The translations under genes were made by a program, and so were the position numbers. A DNA stretch of 63,246 bases from NCBI GenBank assembly GCA_037144255.1, contig JBAWXE010000007.1, positions 1 to 63,246 of the forward strand. Reading direction: 5' to 3'. Below are positions 1 through 10,400 of this stretch, piece by piece; position 1 is the stretch's first letter; every line of letters starts with the position of its first letter. This stretch comes from JBAWXE01 sp037144255 (lineage in GTDB: Bacteria > Bacteroidota > Bacteroidia > Chitinophagales > Chitinophagaceae). Under the pieces are notes generated by a model that saw nothing but the letters and a program-made list of their open reading frames with translations, was not told the origin of the DNA and did no database searches.

Positions 1-2110
1 AATTTGAAGATAAATATCTATTGGTCAATATCTTGAAATCATTATAACGAACATTGAAAGAATTGTCAAACTCCTGTTTCAATTTAGTATTACCTACTGC
101 TATATTCATAGGGTCTGTATTATCTTTCAGGGGTTGTATCTGGTCTATGGTGGGCTGTTTGGTACTTCCTGCATAGTTAAACACAAAATTCCTCGTCTTG
201 TCCATCTTATAATTGAACGTAGCTCTTGGATAGAAATTTACATAGTTATAAGAGTAAGTGGTATCTGCTACTAGGTTGGTTTGTTTATAAGCAGAATTAG
301 AAACATCTCCACCAAAAGAGAAATTGATCTTCTTATAAACAAATCTCAATGTACTACCGCCTGTGTTGGTAAATATATTGAATGCATAATTACTGCTATA
401 AAGTGGGTTCAGCACATCATTCTTACCACTGGCACTGGTGTCATAAGAACCCTTGTCTGTCTTACTATTATTAATAGATGCACCATAATTCAATTCCAGA
501 AAAGCCACTTTAGATAAAGGTTCTGTATAAGTAGCTTTAGCCGAAAATGCTAGCCTGGTACTGTTATTGGTCTTTTGTTGATTGATGATGGAATCTTTTG
601 ACCCTAATAGGTTTCTGCTGGTATCAAAAAGATTCAATAGTGTATTGGATGACAAATGCCCTGTGCTCCTTGAATCCTGATAATTCTCTTTTACATCTAT
701 AGATAAGGTTCTACCTTTTTTCTCAAATTTTTTACGGTATATCAGATCCGCATTCAGTTTCTGGCTTGTCCCATCACTGGTAATATTACGCAATGCGTGA
801 CTTAAAGTATCTTTTTCAGTATTCAATGCATCAGTAGTATAGGTAGATGTGGTCTTGGAATCTCTGTACCCAGCATCTACGCTTAACTTCAGAGTAGATA
901 GGCTATCCACTTTCCATTCGAACATACCATCTACATTATGACGAATTCCTGTACTGAACTGGTCTTTGTGCTCCCTGTTCAGGTATCCTGAGTTTAATAG
1001 TGGATTTTGAGAAACTGTATTTCCACCTATTTCTACATTCTGCTGCGCAAAACGATAATTACCGGTCAAGTGTTCATTATCTCCATTCCATTTATCAGCA
1101 TAGTGTACACCGCCTGTCCATACTGTAGGCAATCCTTGTCCATTATATTTACCATCCCAGCTCTGAAAAGGATCATCATTTGTATTGGTAAAACTAGTAA
1201 TGATGCCACCATCATCATTTATAGTGGTAGTACCATTACCTGATCCGAATTTATCTTTATCCTGCCAGCCTAGTCCCACTTGTCCGGTATTCGATGCAAT
1301 ACCAAAAACCGATATTTGACGTTTCCCTTTGAATGCATTGATCATTGCCTGATTTTCAAAATACCCATCATCACCTCCGCCCACATTTACTTTACCAAAA
1401 TACCCCTTCTTCTTATCTTCTTTCAGCTGCAGATTGATGGTTTTGGTCTTTTGCCCATCATCTATTCCTGTAAAGGTGGCCTGATCGCTCTTCTTATCAA
1501 ATACCTGAACCTTATCTATCGCATTGGCTTGTAGATTTTTTATCACTACTGCCGGATCATCAGAGAAAAATTCCTCTCCATCTACCAATATCTTTTCTAC
1601 TTTCTCTCCTTGTGCTACTACCTCTCCATTCTTATTTACTTGTAGTCCCGGTAAGCGCTTCAACAGTTCTTCCACTGTTGCATTATCCTTTACCTTAAAA
1701 CTATCAGCTACGTACTCAGTAGTATCTCCTTTTATTTTGATGGCACCTATTTGTTGCTTCAGTACAAATTCACTCAACAAATGGTTTCTGGATATCATAC
1801 TGATACGACCCATATCTACAGCAGCTGTTGTAGCTACTTTTGCTACATCTATAAAATCCGCAAATCCGGGGAAGGTGATCATGATATTATACTTACCTAC
1901 TTCTTTGGGGTGCAATACGAAACTACCATCTGCCTTAGTACGTGCATAATCCACCATGATAGAATCTGAGGATCTTGTCAGAATAACAGAGGCGTTTTGC
2001 AATGTGTTAGCATTCAGTGTATCTGCCACAATACCTTTTACAGTATATGATTGTGCCTGACTATAATAAGGGGTAAGAAATAGTATTATAAGTAATAGTT
2101 TAGCTTTCAT
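1..2110 (-). CDS. Outer-membrane beta-barrel protein, TonB-receptor-like (3' end outside window)
   Basis: This reading frame stays open from the ATG at 2108-2110 to the window edge, 703 codons, so the C-terminus is missing. Residues 1-19 form a signal peptide ending SQAQ. A carboxypeptidase-regulatory-like fold follows (about 20-100, VKGIVADTLNANTLQNASV), then a plug-like segment with ATVEELLKRLPGLQVNKNG and EKILVDGEEFFSDDP. The rest is Asn/Ser/Thr-rich alternating sequence typical of the Bacteroidota family OMP_b-brl_3. Such proteins sit in the outer membrane; the ligand cannot be told from sequence. No SusD-like partner is visible on this side. It could equally be called a TonB-dependent receptor. 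The family call is fairly sure, the substrate unknown. Confidence 0.85.
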   Translation of the reverse strand, partial: MKAKLLLIILFLTPYYSQAQSYTVKGIVADTLNANTLQNASVILTRSSDSIMVDYARTKADGSFVLHPKEVGKYNIMITFPGFADFIDVAKVATTAAVDMGRISMISRNHLLSEFVLKQQIGAIKIKGDTTEYVADSFKVKDNATVEELLKRLPGLQVNKNGEVVAQGEKVEKILVDGEEFFSDDPAVVIKNLQANAIDKVQVFDKKSDQATFTGIDDGQKTKTINLQLKEDKKKGYFGKVNVGGGDDGYFENQAMINAFKGKRQISVFGIASNTGQVGLGWQDKDKFGSGNGTTTINDDGGIITSFTNTNDDPFQSWDGKYNGQGLPTVWTGGVHYADKWNGDNEHLTGNYRFAQQNVEIGGNTVSQNPLLNSGYLNREHKDQFSTGIRHNVDGMFEWKVDSLSTLKLSVDAGYRDSKTTSTYTTDALNTEKDTLSHALRNITSDGTSQKLNADLIYRKKFEKKGRTLSIDVKENYQDSRSTGHLSSNTLLNLFDTSRNLLGSKDSIINQQKTNNSTRLAFSAKATYTEPLSKVAFLELNYGASINNSKTDKGSYDTSASGKNDVLNPLYSSNYAFNIFTNTGGSTLRFVYKKINFSFGGDVSNSAYKQTNLVADTTYSYNYVNFYPRATFNYKMDKTRNFVFNYAGSTKQPTIDQIQPLKDNTDPMNIAVGNTKLKQEFDNSFNVRYNDFKILTNRYLSSN

Positions 2111-2151
2111 CCAACTCTTATTTACGGTTTATTACATTAACATGACAAATA

Positions 2152-2181
2152 TGAAAGTATTGTTTTACAACGCAAAGTCAA
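2152..2181 (-). promoter_or_regulatory. Putative Bacteroidota promoter for the outer-membrane barrel gene
   Basis: On the minus strand a TTG (2179-2181) lies 19 bp upstream of TACTTTCA (2152-2159), one mismatch from the Bacteroidota -7 consensus TAnnTTTG. Transcription would begin about 35-40 bases before the ATG at 2110. Inferred from consensus and spacing only. Confidence 0.4.
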
Positions 2182-2258
2182 CAACTGTTAAAGTTTAATG
2201 CTTACAGGGTTATAGATGGGGGGATTTTCAACATATTGATCCTGTATAATTACCTATC

Positions 2259-5200
2259 TCATTTCAGATCTTTCATTTGTGTCTTAAAAACTGCCGGTCT
2301 GCTATGATTTACCGGGTATCCCAAAGCCTCATAAATATAGTCTTGAGTCATTGTTCGCACATTCATTTTATTGATCTTGTTATTTTCAGCAGATGGGTTC
2401 ACTCTGTTGGACAAAAAGACAAAAACAATACCCGTTGCCGGATCGGCCCAGGCACATGTACCTGTGAAACCTTGATGACCAAAGGTATATCCTGAACATC
2501 TGCTTCCTGCAGGTCCGGATTCTTCCTTATCGGCTATAGGCTTATCAAAGCCCAATCCTCTACGGCTGATCCGCGAATTATACGCAGTAAAGTATTTTAC
2601 CGTTTCCGGTTTGAAATATCTCTTCCCTCTGTATGTACCATTATTCAATAACAACTGGAATATTGCAGCCACATCCTTTGCATTGGCAAATATGCCTGCA
2701 TGGCCGGCAACTCCTCCTAGCAATGCTGCTCCCTGATCATGCACATAACCTCGTATCTGTTGATGACGAAACACAAGGTCATTTTCAGTAGCTGCGATAT
2801 CAGTAGAATCAAATTTCTTCAGCGGATTAAAAGTAATCCGCTTCAGCCCCATCGGCTTATAGAATTGCTCTTGCACATACTTGTCTATTGTTGTATTGGT
2901 AATGTGTTCTATTATTGCAGCTAAGAAATAATAATCTAAATCACTATATACAAATCTACCTGTATTTTCCAATGGATAATGCAATATTCTGCTCCAAATA
3001 GTATCTGTATAGCTTTTGCGCATATATATGCCCTTGGCTACTTGCACGCTGAATTCTTTTGTGGCTTTAGTACTATACAGGTCTGCCTTTATTGTTCCCG
3101 ATAAAGAATCTATGGTCTCTTTGTAGAAAGGTATCCAACTCTTAAGCCCTGCCTGATGCAGTAACAGGTCTTTGATCCGTAAATGCTCTTTATCTGTACC
3201 CTTTACCCATGGAAGATAATCTCCTATTGTTTTATCCAGATTCAGCTTTTGTTCTTCATACAGATGCATGACTGCTATCGTTGTAGACAATACCTTGGTA
3301 AGCGATGCTACATCATAAATGGTGTTCTTTTCTACACGCTTCTTATTATCATAAGAGAGATGCCCGAATGTTTCTTCGTAGAACACCTTACCATCCTTAG
3401 CTGCCAGTATCTGACACCCCGGGAAAGCACCTTCTGCTATACACTTATTTACAAATTCATTCAGTTTAGTTAGCGATATTGGTGATACCATGCCTACTTC
3501 TGTAGCATTATCAGTATTAATAAGCTCATATGCCGTTGCATGGGTTTGCACAGCATCTGGCTTATTATCAGCTGCTATGATATTGGTTTCTTTATATCCA
3601 GCACAGAGCGTCACAGGCAATTGCCCTGTTGGTACTGCTTTCTTCAATAGATATTTAGATACTATCCTTTGTGTAATAGTATCATCCTCATACCCTAATA
3701 ATACAGATCTTGCATCACAGTAGTTTTGCAGAAAATAAGGGTTACCCATCAGCACTATCATTACGTCTTTTCTATTCTGCACTTGCTTTACAAAGTTCAG
3801 TTGCACAGAGTCCAGTCCATACTTACCACCTGCCGGATACTGGCTCATGTTATGTAAGGCTACCAGTGTTATATCATTGGTCTCCATGCCTTCCATAATA
3901 CCTGATACATAGCTGCTATCCTTCCCTTTAGGCAACCATTTCACCATTACTTTCCCCAGTACCGATTGCAGATTATCATACAAAACACTGCTATCTGCAT
4001 TCACGCCTATATATTCTATACGGGTACCGCGCATCATTATCTTGCTCAGTATCTCATTTTTATCCTTCAGTAGTGTAGTAGCATATTTAGCCACTTTCAT
4101 GCGTAGTGGGGCTGTATATTGATTGAGGTCATCAGTTAGGTTCTCTGTACGTACAGGTTTCCATTTGTTAAGTCCCGCATCATATTTAGCTGCCAGTATT
4201 TTTTTCACTCGTTCTTCCAGATAGGTTTCTAGTACTTTGCCACTATCTACTGCATTCTTTATTTTGCTAATAGCAGTAGGCACATCCTGAGAGAAAAGTA
4301 AGACATCATTACCAGCCATGAATGCTCTCAGATCAGCCTCGCCGGCTGTAAAATATTTGGTAACACCCTGCATATTCATTGCATCTGTGAATACCAAACC
4401 ATTATATCCCATCTTTTCCTTCAGCAATCCTGTAACTATATTTTTTGATAAGGTAGATGGTACATGTAGTTCTGTTTCCAGAGCCGGCACTTCCAGATGT
4501 GCTACCATCATGCCTTTTACCCCGGCACGTATCATAGCTCTGAAAGGGTATAGCTCCAGCGTATCCAGTTGTGCCAGTGTTTTACTAATTACAGGCAGGT
4601 CTTTGTGAGAATCCACATCCGTATCTCCATGACCGGGAAAGTGCTTGGCGCAAGCCATTACACCATTACCCTGCAAACCATGCATATAGGCAATACTGAA
4701 GCGCGATACTCTGGTCTTATCTTCTCCAAAGGAACGAAAACTGATAACAGGATTATTGGGATTATTATTGACGTCTACTACTGGTGCAAAATCTATATGA
4801 ACACCCAGACGTTTACACTGATAAGCAATAGCAGTACCCATTTGGTAAGCGTAGCCGGTATCGCGTGCGGCGCCTATCATCATTTGCCTCGGGAAATTCA
4901 TCACACTATCCAGTCGCATACCCAAACCCCATTCTGCATCCATGCCTATCAGTAATGGCACTTGTGCCATCTGTTGATATTTATTATTCTGCATGGCCTG
5001 CCTAATCGGGCCACCTTGCATAAATATCAAACCTCCTATCTGATGTGCGCTGAGAAGCTGTGTGATCTTTTCTTCATTATAGTTCTTACCGCCCGAGTAA
5101 GCAGCCACCATGAATAGTTGCCCTATACGCTCCTCTTCATTCAAGCTGTTATAGACACTGTCTACCCATTTATTCTTATTGCTGCCTACACTGCTTCTTT

Positions 5201-5273
5201 GTGCGTAAGTACTATACTGAAGTAAAAGGAGTATAGTTGCTGTAATAGCAACATACAATTTGAGAACACCCAT
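2259..5273 (-). CDS. GH3 beta-N-acetylhexosaminidase (NagZ-like) fused to a class C beta-lactamase-fold serine hydrolase
   Basis: A secreted two-enzyme fusion of 1004 residues. I start it at the ATG at 5271-5273 because it opens a clean signal peptide (MGVLKLYVAITATILLLLQ...YAQ); a longer version would need a TTG at 5312. The N-terminal half is a GH3 domain with KHFPGHGDTDVDSHKDLP, the loop carrying the NagZ His/Asp dyad, and TDAMNMQGV with the likely catalytic Asp. A middle GH3 C-terminal-like domain follows. The last 390 or so residues are a beta-lactamase/penicillin-binding fold with SLTK (SxxK), YSD in the YxN position and GHQG in the HxG position. Known homologues act on peptidoglycan-derived beta-GlcNAc sugars; the serine-hydrolase half may act on peptides or esters of the same fragments (inference). 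No companion gene is cotranscribed here. Confidence 0.9.
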   Translation of the reverse strand: MGVLKLYVAITATILLLLQYSTYAQRSSVGSNKNKWVDSVYNSLNEEERIGQLFMVAAYSGGKNYNEEKITQLLSAHQIGGLIFMQGGPIRQAMQNNKYQQMAQVPLLIGMDAEWGLGMRLDSVMNFPRQMMIGAARDTGYAYQMGTAIAYQCKRLGVHIDFAPVVDVNNNPNNPVISFRSFGEDKTRVSRFSIAYMHGLQGNGVMACAKHFPGHGDTDVDSHKDLPVISKTLAQLDTLELYPFRAMIRAGVKGMMVAHLEVPALETELHVPSTLSKNIVTGLLKEKMGYNGLVFTDAMNMQGVTKYFTAGEADLRAFMAGNDVLLFSQDVPTAISKIKNAVDSGKVLETYLEERVKKILAAKYDAGLNKWKPVRTENLTDDLNQYTAPLRMKVAKYATTLLKDKNEILSKIMMRGTRIEYIGVNADSSVLYDNLQSVLGKVMVKWLPKGKDSSYVSGIMEGMETNDITLVALHNMSQYPAGGKYGLDSVQLNFVKQVQNRKDVMIVLMGNPYFLQNYCDARSVLLGYEDDTITQRIVSKYLLKKAVPTGQLPVTLCAGYKETNIIAADNKPDAVQTHATAYELINTDNATEVGMVSPISLTKLNEFVNKCIAEGAFPGCQILAAKDGKVFYEETFGHLSYDNKKRVEKNTIYDVASLTKVLSTTIAVMHLYEEQKLNLDKTIGDYLPWVKGTDKEHLRIKDLLLHQAGLKSWIPFYKETIDSLSGTIKADLYSTKATKEFSVQVAKGIYMRKSYTDTIWSRILHYPLENTGRFVYSDLDYYFLAAIIEHITNTTIDKYVQEQFYKPMGLKRITFNPLKKFDSTDIAATENDLVFRHQQIRGYVHDQGAALLGGVAGHAGIFANAKDVAAIFQLLLNNGTYRGKRYFKPETVKYFTAYNSRISRRGLGFDKPIADKEESGPAGSRCSGYTFGHQGFTGTCAWADPATGIVFVFLSNRVNPSAENNKINKMNVRTMTQDYIYEALGYPVNHSRPAVFKTQMKDLK

Positions 5274-5602
5274 ATAACAAAAATAACCGGAATGAGTGGT
5301 AACACCTAACAAAAAAAAGAAACCACAGTGCCTAGAAAGGTACCGTGGTTATTCCACCCGTATGTACTCTATATAAAACCTACTAATTCATGCACAAAAG
5401 ACGAAACGGTAATATGACAATTGGTGTTAATCTTTGTTTCTTTCCCTTTTGCTGATACAAATATCATACGATTTGGAACTTATATTAATGACCTGCATCA
5501 GTACTTGATATGATTATTATCATGTTATTGATATTTTCTCGATATGCAGGTGCTTATTCAAATACTTTGCATAAAACGTATCTTAGCAAAAATTCGAGGA
5601 TC
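5274..5602. other. Divergent intergenic region between the GH3 fusion and mutL
   Basis: This 329-bp region holds the minus-strand hairpin plus T-tract at 5311-5350 and an AT-rich stretch (5400-5560). I found no full-consensus promoter for either gene; TTAATCTTTG near 5428-5437 on the plus strand is the nearest -7 lookalike but has a three-base gap. The 5510-5602 part is open in the mutL frame but does not look like MutL. Confidence 0.5.
5311..5350 (-). terminator. Intrinsic-terminator-like hairpin in the GH3 fusion leader
   Basis: On the minus strand the arms AACCACGGTACC and GGCACTGTGGTT (5339-5350 and 5321-5332) pair over 12 positions with one G-U and one A-C mismatch around a 6-base loop. 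TTTCTTTTTTTT follows directly (plus-strand A-run 5311-5320). The structure is upstream of the start at 5273, so it would act as a leader attenuator or as a stop for antisense readthrough through mutL. Confidence 0.6.
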
Positions 5603-7456
5603 GTGCCGGATGTAATTCAGTTACTTTCAGACCATATAGCCAACCAAATAGCTGCAGGAGAGGTGATTCAACGCCCGGCTTCTGCTGTAAAAGAGCTATT
5701 GGAGAATGCTGTTGATGCCGGAGCCACTGAAATACAACTCATACTGAAAGAAGCTGGCAAGGAACTACTACAGGTAATTGATAATGGTAGCGGTATGAGC
5801 CCCACCGATGCCAGAATGAGTTTTGAAAGGCATGCTACCTCTAAGATCAGCAATATCAACGACCTTTTTTCCATACGTACTATGGGTTTTCGTGGAGAGG
5901 CGCTGGCCTCTGTAGCTGCGGTTGCGCAGGTAGAGATGCGTACCCGTCGCCATGATACGGAAGTGGGAACTAGGATCTGTATAGAAGGAACTGAAATAAA
6001 GCTGCAAGAACCCTGCGCTACTGCTCCGGGCACTAACATCATGATCAAGAACTTGTTCTTTAATGTACCTGCACGCCGACATTTCCTGAAAAGTAATACT
6101 ACAGAGCTGCGCCATATACTAGATGAGTTCACCCGAGTAGCATTAGCACATCCTACTGTGGCGTTCAAACTGATGCATAATGGGCTGGAGCAGTTCCATC
6201 TGGAAGCAGGCAACCTGAAAACACGTATCGTAGGTCTGCTAAGCAATTCTTACGAAAAGAATTTGGTGCCTGTAGAAGAAAAGACTGACCTGTTACAGAT
6301 AACGGGCTTTATTGGCAAACCTGCATCTGCTACACGCACACGCGGTATGCAGTTCTTCTTTATCAATAACCGCTTTATTAAGAATGCCTACCTGCATCAT
6401 GCTGTTACCCAGGCATATGAAGGGCTGATAGATAAAGATTCTTTCCCTTTCTATACCCTCTTTCTGGAGATAGACCCAGCCAGGGTAGACGTGAATGTGC
6501 ATCCTACTAAACAGGAAGTAAAGTTTGAAGATGACAGACTGATGTATTCTTACCTGAATGCAGCAGTAAAACATGCTCTGGCCAGGTATAATATCGCTCC
6601 TTCTTTAGACTTTAGTCTGAACTCTGAGATACAACAACTACCTTCTGTGCAGTTACCTGTAACCGAGGCACTAAAGGATAGCACTCAAAAAGGGTACCTA
6701 TATAATACCTTTACGGATAAGAATCAGGCACATTTTATAGAGAAAAAGAATAGCCTGAACCACTGGAAAGAGCTTTACAATATTGCTCAATCACCTGCAA
6801 TCAACAGAGCAGCCGAGGCTAACAAGGCGGCTTTCAATAGCGGCAATGAAGCTCAAACATCATTACACTCTGATAATGACATGCAAACCCGATCTACAAC
6901 ACAGAATATACTATTAGTGCATAACTCACTACTTGTAACTACTGTAAAGTCCGGGCTGATGCTGATTCATATACGAAGAGCACAAGAGCGTATTTGGTAT
7001 GAGCGACTACTGCAAGAGTGGAACAATGACAATATACCATCGCAACAATTACTATTTCCCTCATCTTATGAACTTTCTCATCAAGACTCTTTATTACTTA
7101 CAGAACGCTTACCTGATCTGAGCCGTACCGGATTTGATATCGTACCCTTTGGTAAGAACACATTTGTAGTACAAGGAGTACCTACAGGACTACCGGTAGG
7201 AGAAGAGCAGCATATACTACACGAAGTAGTAGAGCTGATCAAAAATGAATCGAACGAAACACCAGCATCCAGATCGGAGAAACTATTGATACATTTAGCT
7301 CGCAGCTTATCGCGTAATAAACACAGTATACAACATAACGAAGGGCAGCAAGCGCTGATAGATGAATTGTTTGCCTGCAGTCAACCTGAATATACCCCAG
7401 ATGGTAAGAAAGTCTTTACCATAGTGCAACAAGATGTACTGGAGAATCTGTTGTAA
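5603..7456 (+). CDS. mutL: DNA mismatch repair protein MutL
   Basis: MutL couples MutS mismatch recognition to strand removal. The GHKL ATPase motifs are clear: ENAVDAGA (Asn in motif I), DNGSGM and GFRGEALASVAAV. Conserved MutL sequence begins VPDVIQLLSDHIANQIAAGE, so I use the GTG at 5603 (617 residues). An ATG at 5510 would add 31 residues unlike MutL. GAGGA just upstream of the GTG is closer than usual for a ribosome site. The ATPase and transducer domains fill about residues 1-330, then a low-similarity linker and a C-terminal dimerisation domain. In that domain the usual endonuclease motif DQHA(x)2E(x)4E reads HIRRAQERIWYE, so nicking activity is doubtful. The gene ends 3 bp from the converging NHL-repeat gene. 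Confidence 0.93.
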   Translation: MPDVIQLLSDHIANQIAAGEVIQRPASAVKELLENAVDAGATEIQLILKEAGKELLQVIDNGSGMSPTDARMSFERHATSKISNINDLFSIRTMGFRGEALASVAAVAQVEMRTRRHDTEVGTRICIEGTEIKLQEPCATAPGTNIMIKNLFFNVPARRHFLKSNTTELRHILDEFTRVALAHPTVAFKLMHNGLEQFHLEAGNLKTRIVGLLSNSYEKNLVPVEEKTDLLQITGFIGKPASATRTRGMQFFFINNRFIKNAYLHHAVTQAYEGLIDKDSFPFYTLFLEIDPARVDVNVHPTKQEVKFEDDRLMYSYLNAAVKHALARYNIAPSLDFSLNSEIQQLPSVQLPVTEALKDSTQKGYLYNTFTDKNQAHFIEKKNSLNHWKELYNIAQSPAINRAAEANKAAFNSGNEAQTSLHSDNDMQTRSTTQNILLVHNSLLVTTVKSGLMLIHIRRAQERIWYERLLQEWNNDNIPSQQLLFPSSYELSHQDSLLLTERLPDLSRTGFDIVPFGKNTFVVQGVPTGLPVGEEQHILHEVVELIKNESNETPASRSEKLLIHLARSLSRNKHSIQHNEGQQALIDELFACSQPEYTPDGKKVFTIVQQDVLENLL

Positions 7457-7459
7457 TAC

Positions 7460-10400
7460 TTATTCTTTTACCACACGTAGTGCTTGTTTTTCACCATTTG
7501 CATTGGTCAGTTCTAACATATAAATGCCGGAGGCTAACCCGTCAATAGAGATAGTATTGTTATGCATTTGTAATTCACTTTGTTGTAGGGTTGCGCCCAT
7601 CATGTTCATAATGCGACATAACGTATTTCCAACCACATTATCAATATGTAAGATATTTATAGCAGGATTAGGATATACATGCAACCCACTTGTACCTGTT
7701 ATTGTATTTACACCAAGGCTTGTTATTACTATTTGAATACTATTACTTGATGCACTAGTAGTTGAGAAACAGCCAATGCTGGGCACTAAAATGGCACAAG
7801 TAATACTATCTCCGGGTGCAGGAGTGTAAGTATAAGTACTACTATTAGCCCCTACATTACTACCATTAACCTTCCATTGGTAAGTACCGCCATTAATATT
7901 AGCAGTAGCTGTGTATAATGTTGGGGTACCAGATATTACCGTATCGTTTCCTGAAATACTAATTGTGGGTATTATTGTAGCCATAACATCTATAGAAAGT
8001 GTATTGCTATTAGCATTAGTTGTAGTGTAACAACTAGATGTACCTGTAGTATTGATTGTACAAGAAATAATATCTCCATTAGTAGGACTATATGAATAAG
8101 AATTGCTATTACTACCCACATTGGTAGAATTTACATGCCATTGATAAGTGCAGGATGATATATTAGCAGTAGCGGTTAACACTGTTATGCTTCCTGCACA
8201 TAATGTATCATTTCCGGATATACTGATCGATGGTGTTATATTATTATTGATAGATACGGTGCTAGTAGTTATCAGGGAGGCACAGTTGGTAACAGGATCA
8301 GTAACGAATACAGAATAGACCCCTGCATTAGTACTTTGTGCGCTTGCAATAAAAGGATGAGATAATGAACTATTGAAAGTCATAGGACCGGACCATGAGT
8401 ATATGGCACCTGAAACAGGTGAAGATGCTGCAAGATGTATAGTATCTCCTAAACAAACTGATAATAATACATTACCAACTGTAGGGGCAATAGGTGGTGT
8501 AGGATTGGCAACAATAATATTATTAATAGGCGTAGTATTACAGCCCCCTGTTACAATAACGATGCCACTATAGGCTGCTGCTGTCAGGCCTGAAAGCAAA
8601 ATAGTACCCGCAGTATCGGATGTAAAATTAACCGGACCAATTGGAAGGCCATTTTTAGTATACTGCAATGTATAAATAGTACTGGAGATAAGGCCATGTA
8701 ATGTAATACTACCAGATGTACTACCACATGTTGTAGGATCGACAGTAGTTACACCGGAAATAATAATGGGTGCAATATGGATGGCATTACTAGTTACAAC
8801 AGCAGGAATTGGGAAAGGAGCATTACTAGTAAATACACATACTAAGGAATCTCCACTAGCAGGTATGTATGTATATGAAGGACTATTAGTACCTACGTCC
8901 ACACCGTTCTTTTTCCATTGATAAATAGGCGCAGTACCTCCGTTTACACCAACAGCTGTAAAAGTTACAGGAATACCAATACAAGTATTTGTACCAGAGA
9001 TGGCAATAGTTGGTACTACCGGGAATATCACTATGTTCAAAACAGTATCAGTCATTACAACTGGATTATCATCAAAGAAAATACCTGCATGATTATAAAT
9101 AGTGCTATACATAGTCACACCTAATAAGGCCTTAATATTAAATACCACTATACCATCGCACTGATTATGGTGAGAACTGTCGAGAAGTTTAATATTTGGA
9201 AAATCTAATTTCAATACCCAATTACTACCATTCCATGTTTTAGATGTAATTACAGTATTTGAGCTACTTACTATTGCTACAGAATTTTCATCTAAGTTGG
9301 CAGATAAAGTATCTAAAATAGAAATGTTTTGAGCAGTATCGTTACCCGTGTTTTCAAAATGAATAGTGTATTGTAATTGTGCACCTGCCAACACATTGCC
9401 TTCAGGAGCTACATTTATATAATTAGGATCAAAAGATGATTTAACCGTATCTACACGGATACAATGATTATTTGCCGGGTTCGCATCACCTACTATAGGT
9501 GTAATATCTATAGTGGTGTGAATAGTATCTCCAGGAGAAATCCATGTAGATTGATTACCGGGATTTGGAACAGAAAGATCGTAATCTACACTGATAGGGA
9601 TAGCATTGGTTGATGCAATACCATTCAAGTTCCAAGTGAGCGTATTGCCAGATACTGATGTAGGAGTTGGGTATGCACCATTAAAAACATATTGTGGGCT
9701 AAAATTTACTGTTAGTACCCCATTTTGCGGAGTGCAATAAGTATTAGCTATTTCTATATGGGCATGTTGTTGATGCCTACCTGTTTGCATGGATACATAT
9801 TCAATCAGATCGAAACCTGTGGCACCATTGCAATGAAATCCTAACATTTTTGTTTTATTATTTCCTACCACTAATGTATCTGTGATAATTCCGGAAGCAG
9901 GGCAGTTGGGTACTAAACCAGGTGGATTAGCAATGACCTTAAATTGATAAACATCCCCTGCATTTCCATTGGCAGAATAATCCAAACCAGAAATTGTAGT
10001 TATTGTATCAATGGTTACACCGTTTAAATCTACTTCTAAAGTTATTGGGTAATGTAGTAATGATTCTGAAGTGCTATCAAAAGCACAATTAGAATTTGCA
10101 TCGTTAAATAACCTGATAGGCAATGAGCGACAAAAGGTATATGTATAATTATAGGTTATAGAATCTATGGAGGTATTACCAAGACAAAGAATATGTTTTA
10201 TAGTGTATACGCCGGGATAAGCATATGTATGGTTGAAACTGGCAGTATTATTATAAACTGAAAAGGAATTATCACTTTTCAAGCCATCTCCATAAGATGT
10301 TTTAATATGGTAATTGGGGGAATAGTGCTTGGGTAGAATGTTAAATTGTGGTCCTGAACAAACAGGGTTTATGGTAACCATAAAACTATCTGTTTGGTAG

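Noticed and set aside
2277..5000. Several short open frames on the plus strand across the GH3 fusion gene
   Set aside because: They are shadows of a conserved minus-strand protein and read as random Cys/His-rich or hydrophobic sequence with no family pattern.
5510..5602. N-terminal extension of MutL from an ATG at 5510
   Set aside because: The 31 residues have no resemblance to MutL; conserved sequence starts exactly after the GTG at 5603.
5668..6246. 192-codon open frame antisense to mutL
   Set aside because: It lies wholly inside the conserved MutL ATPase region and its composition mirrors the opposite frame. No motif seen.
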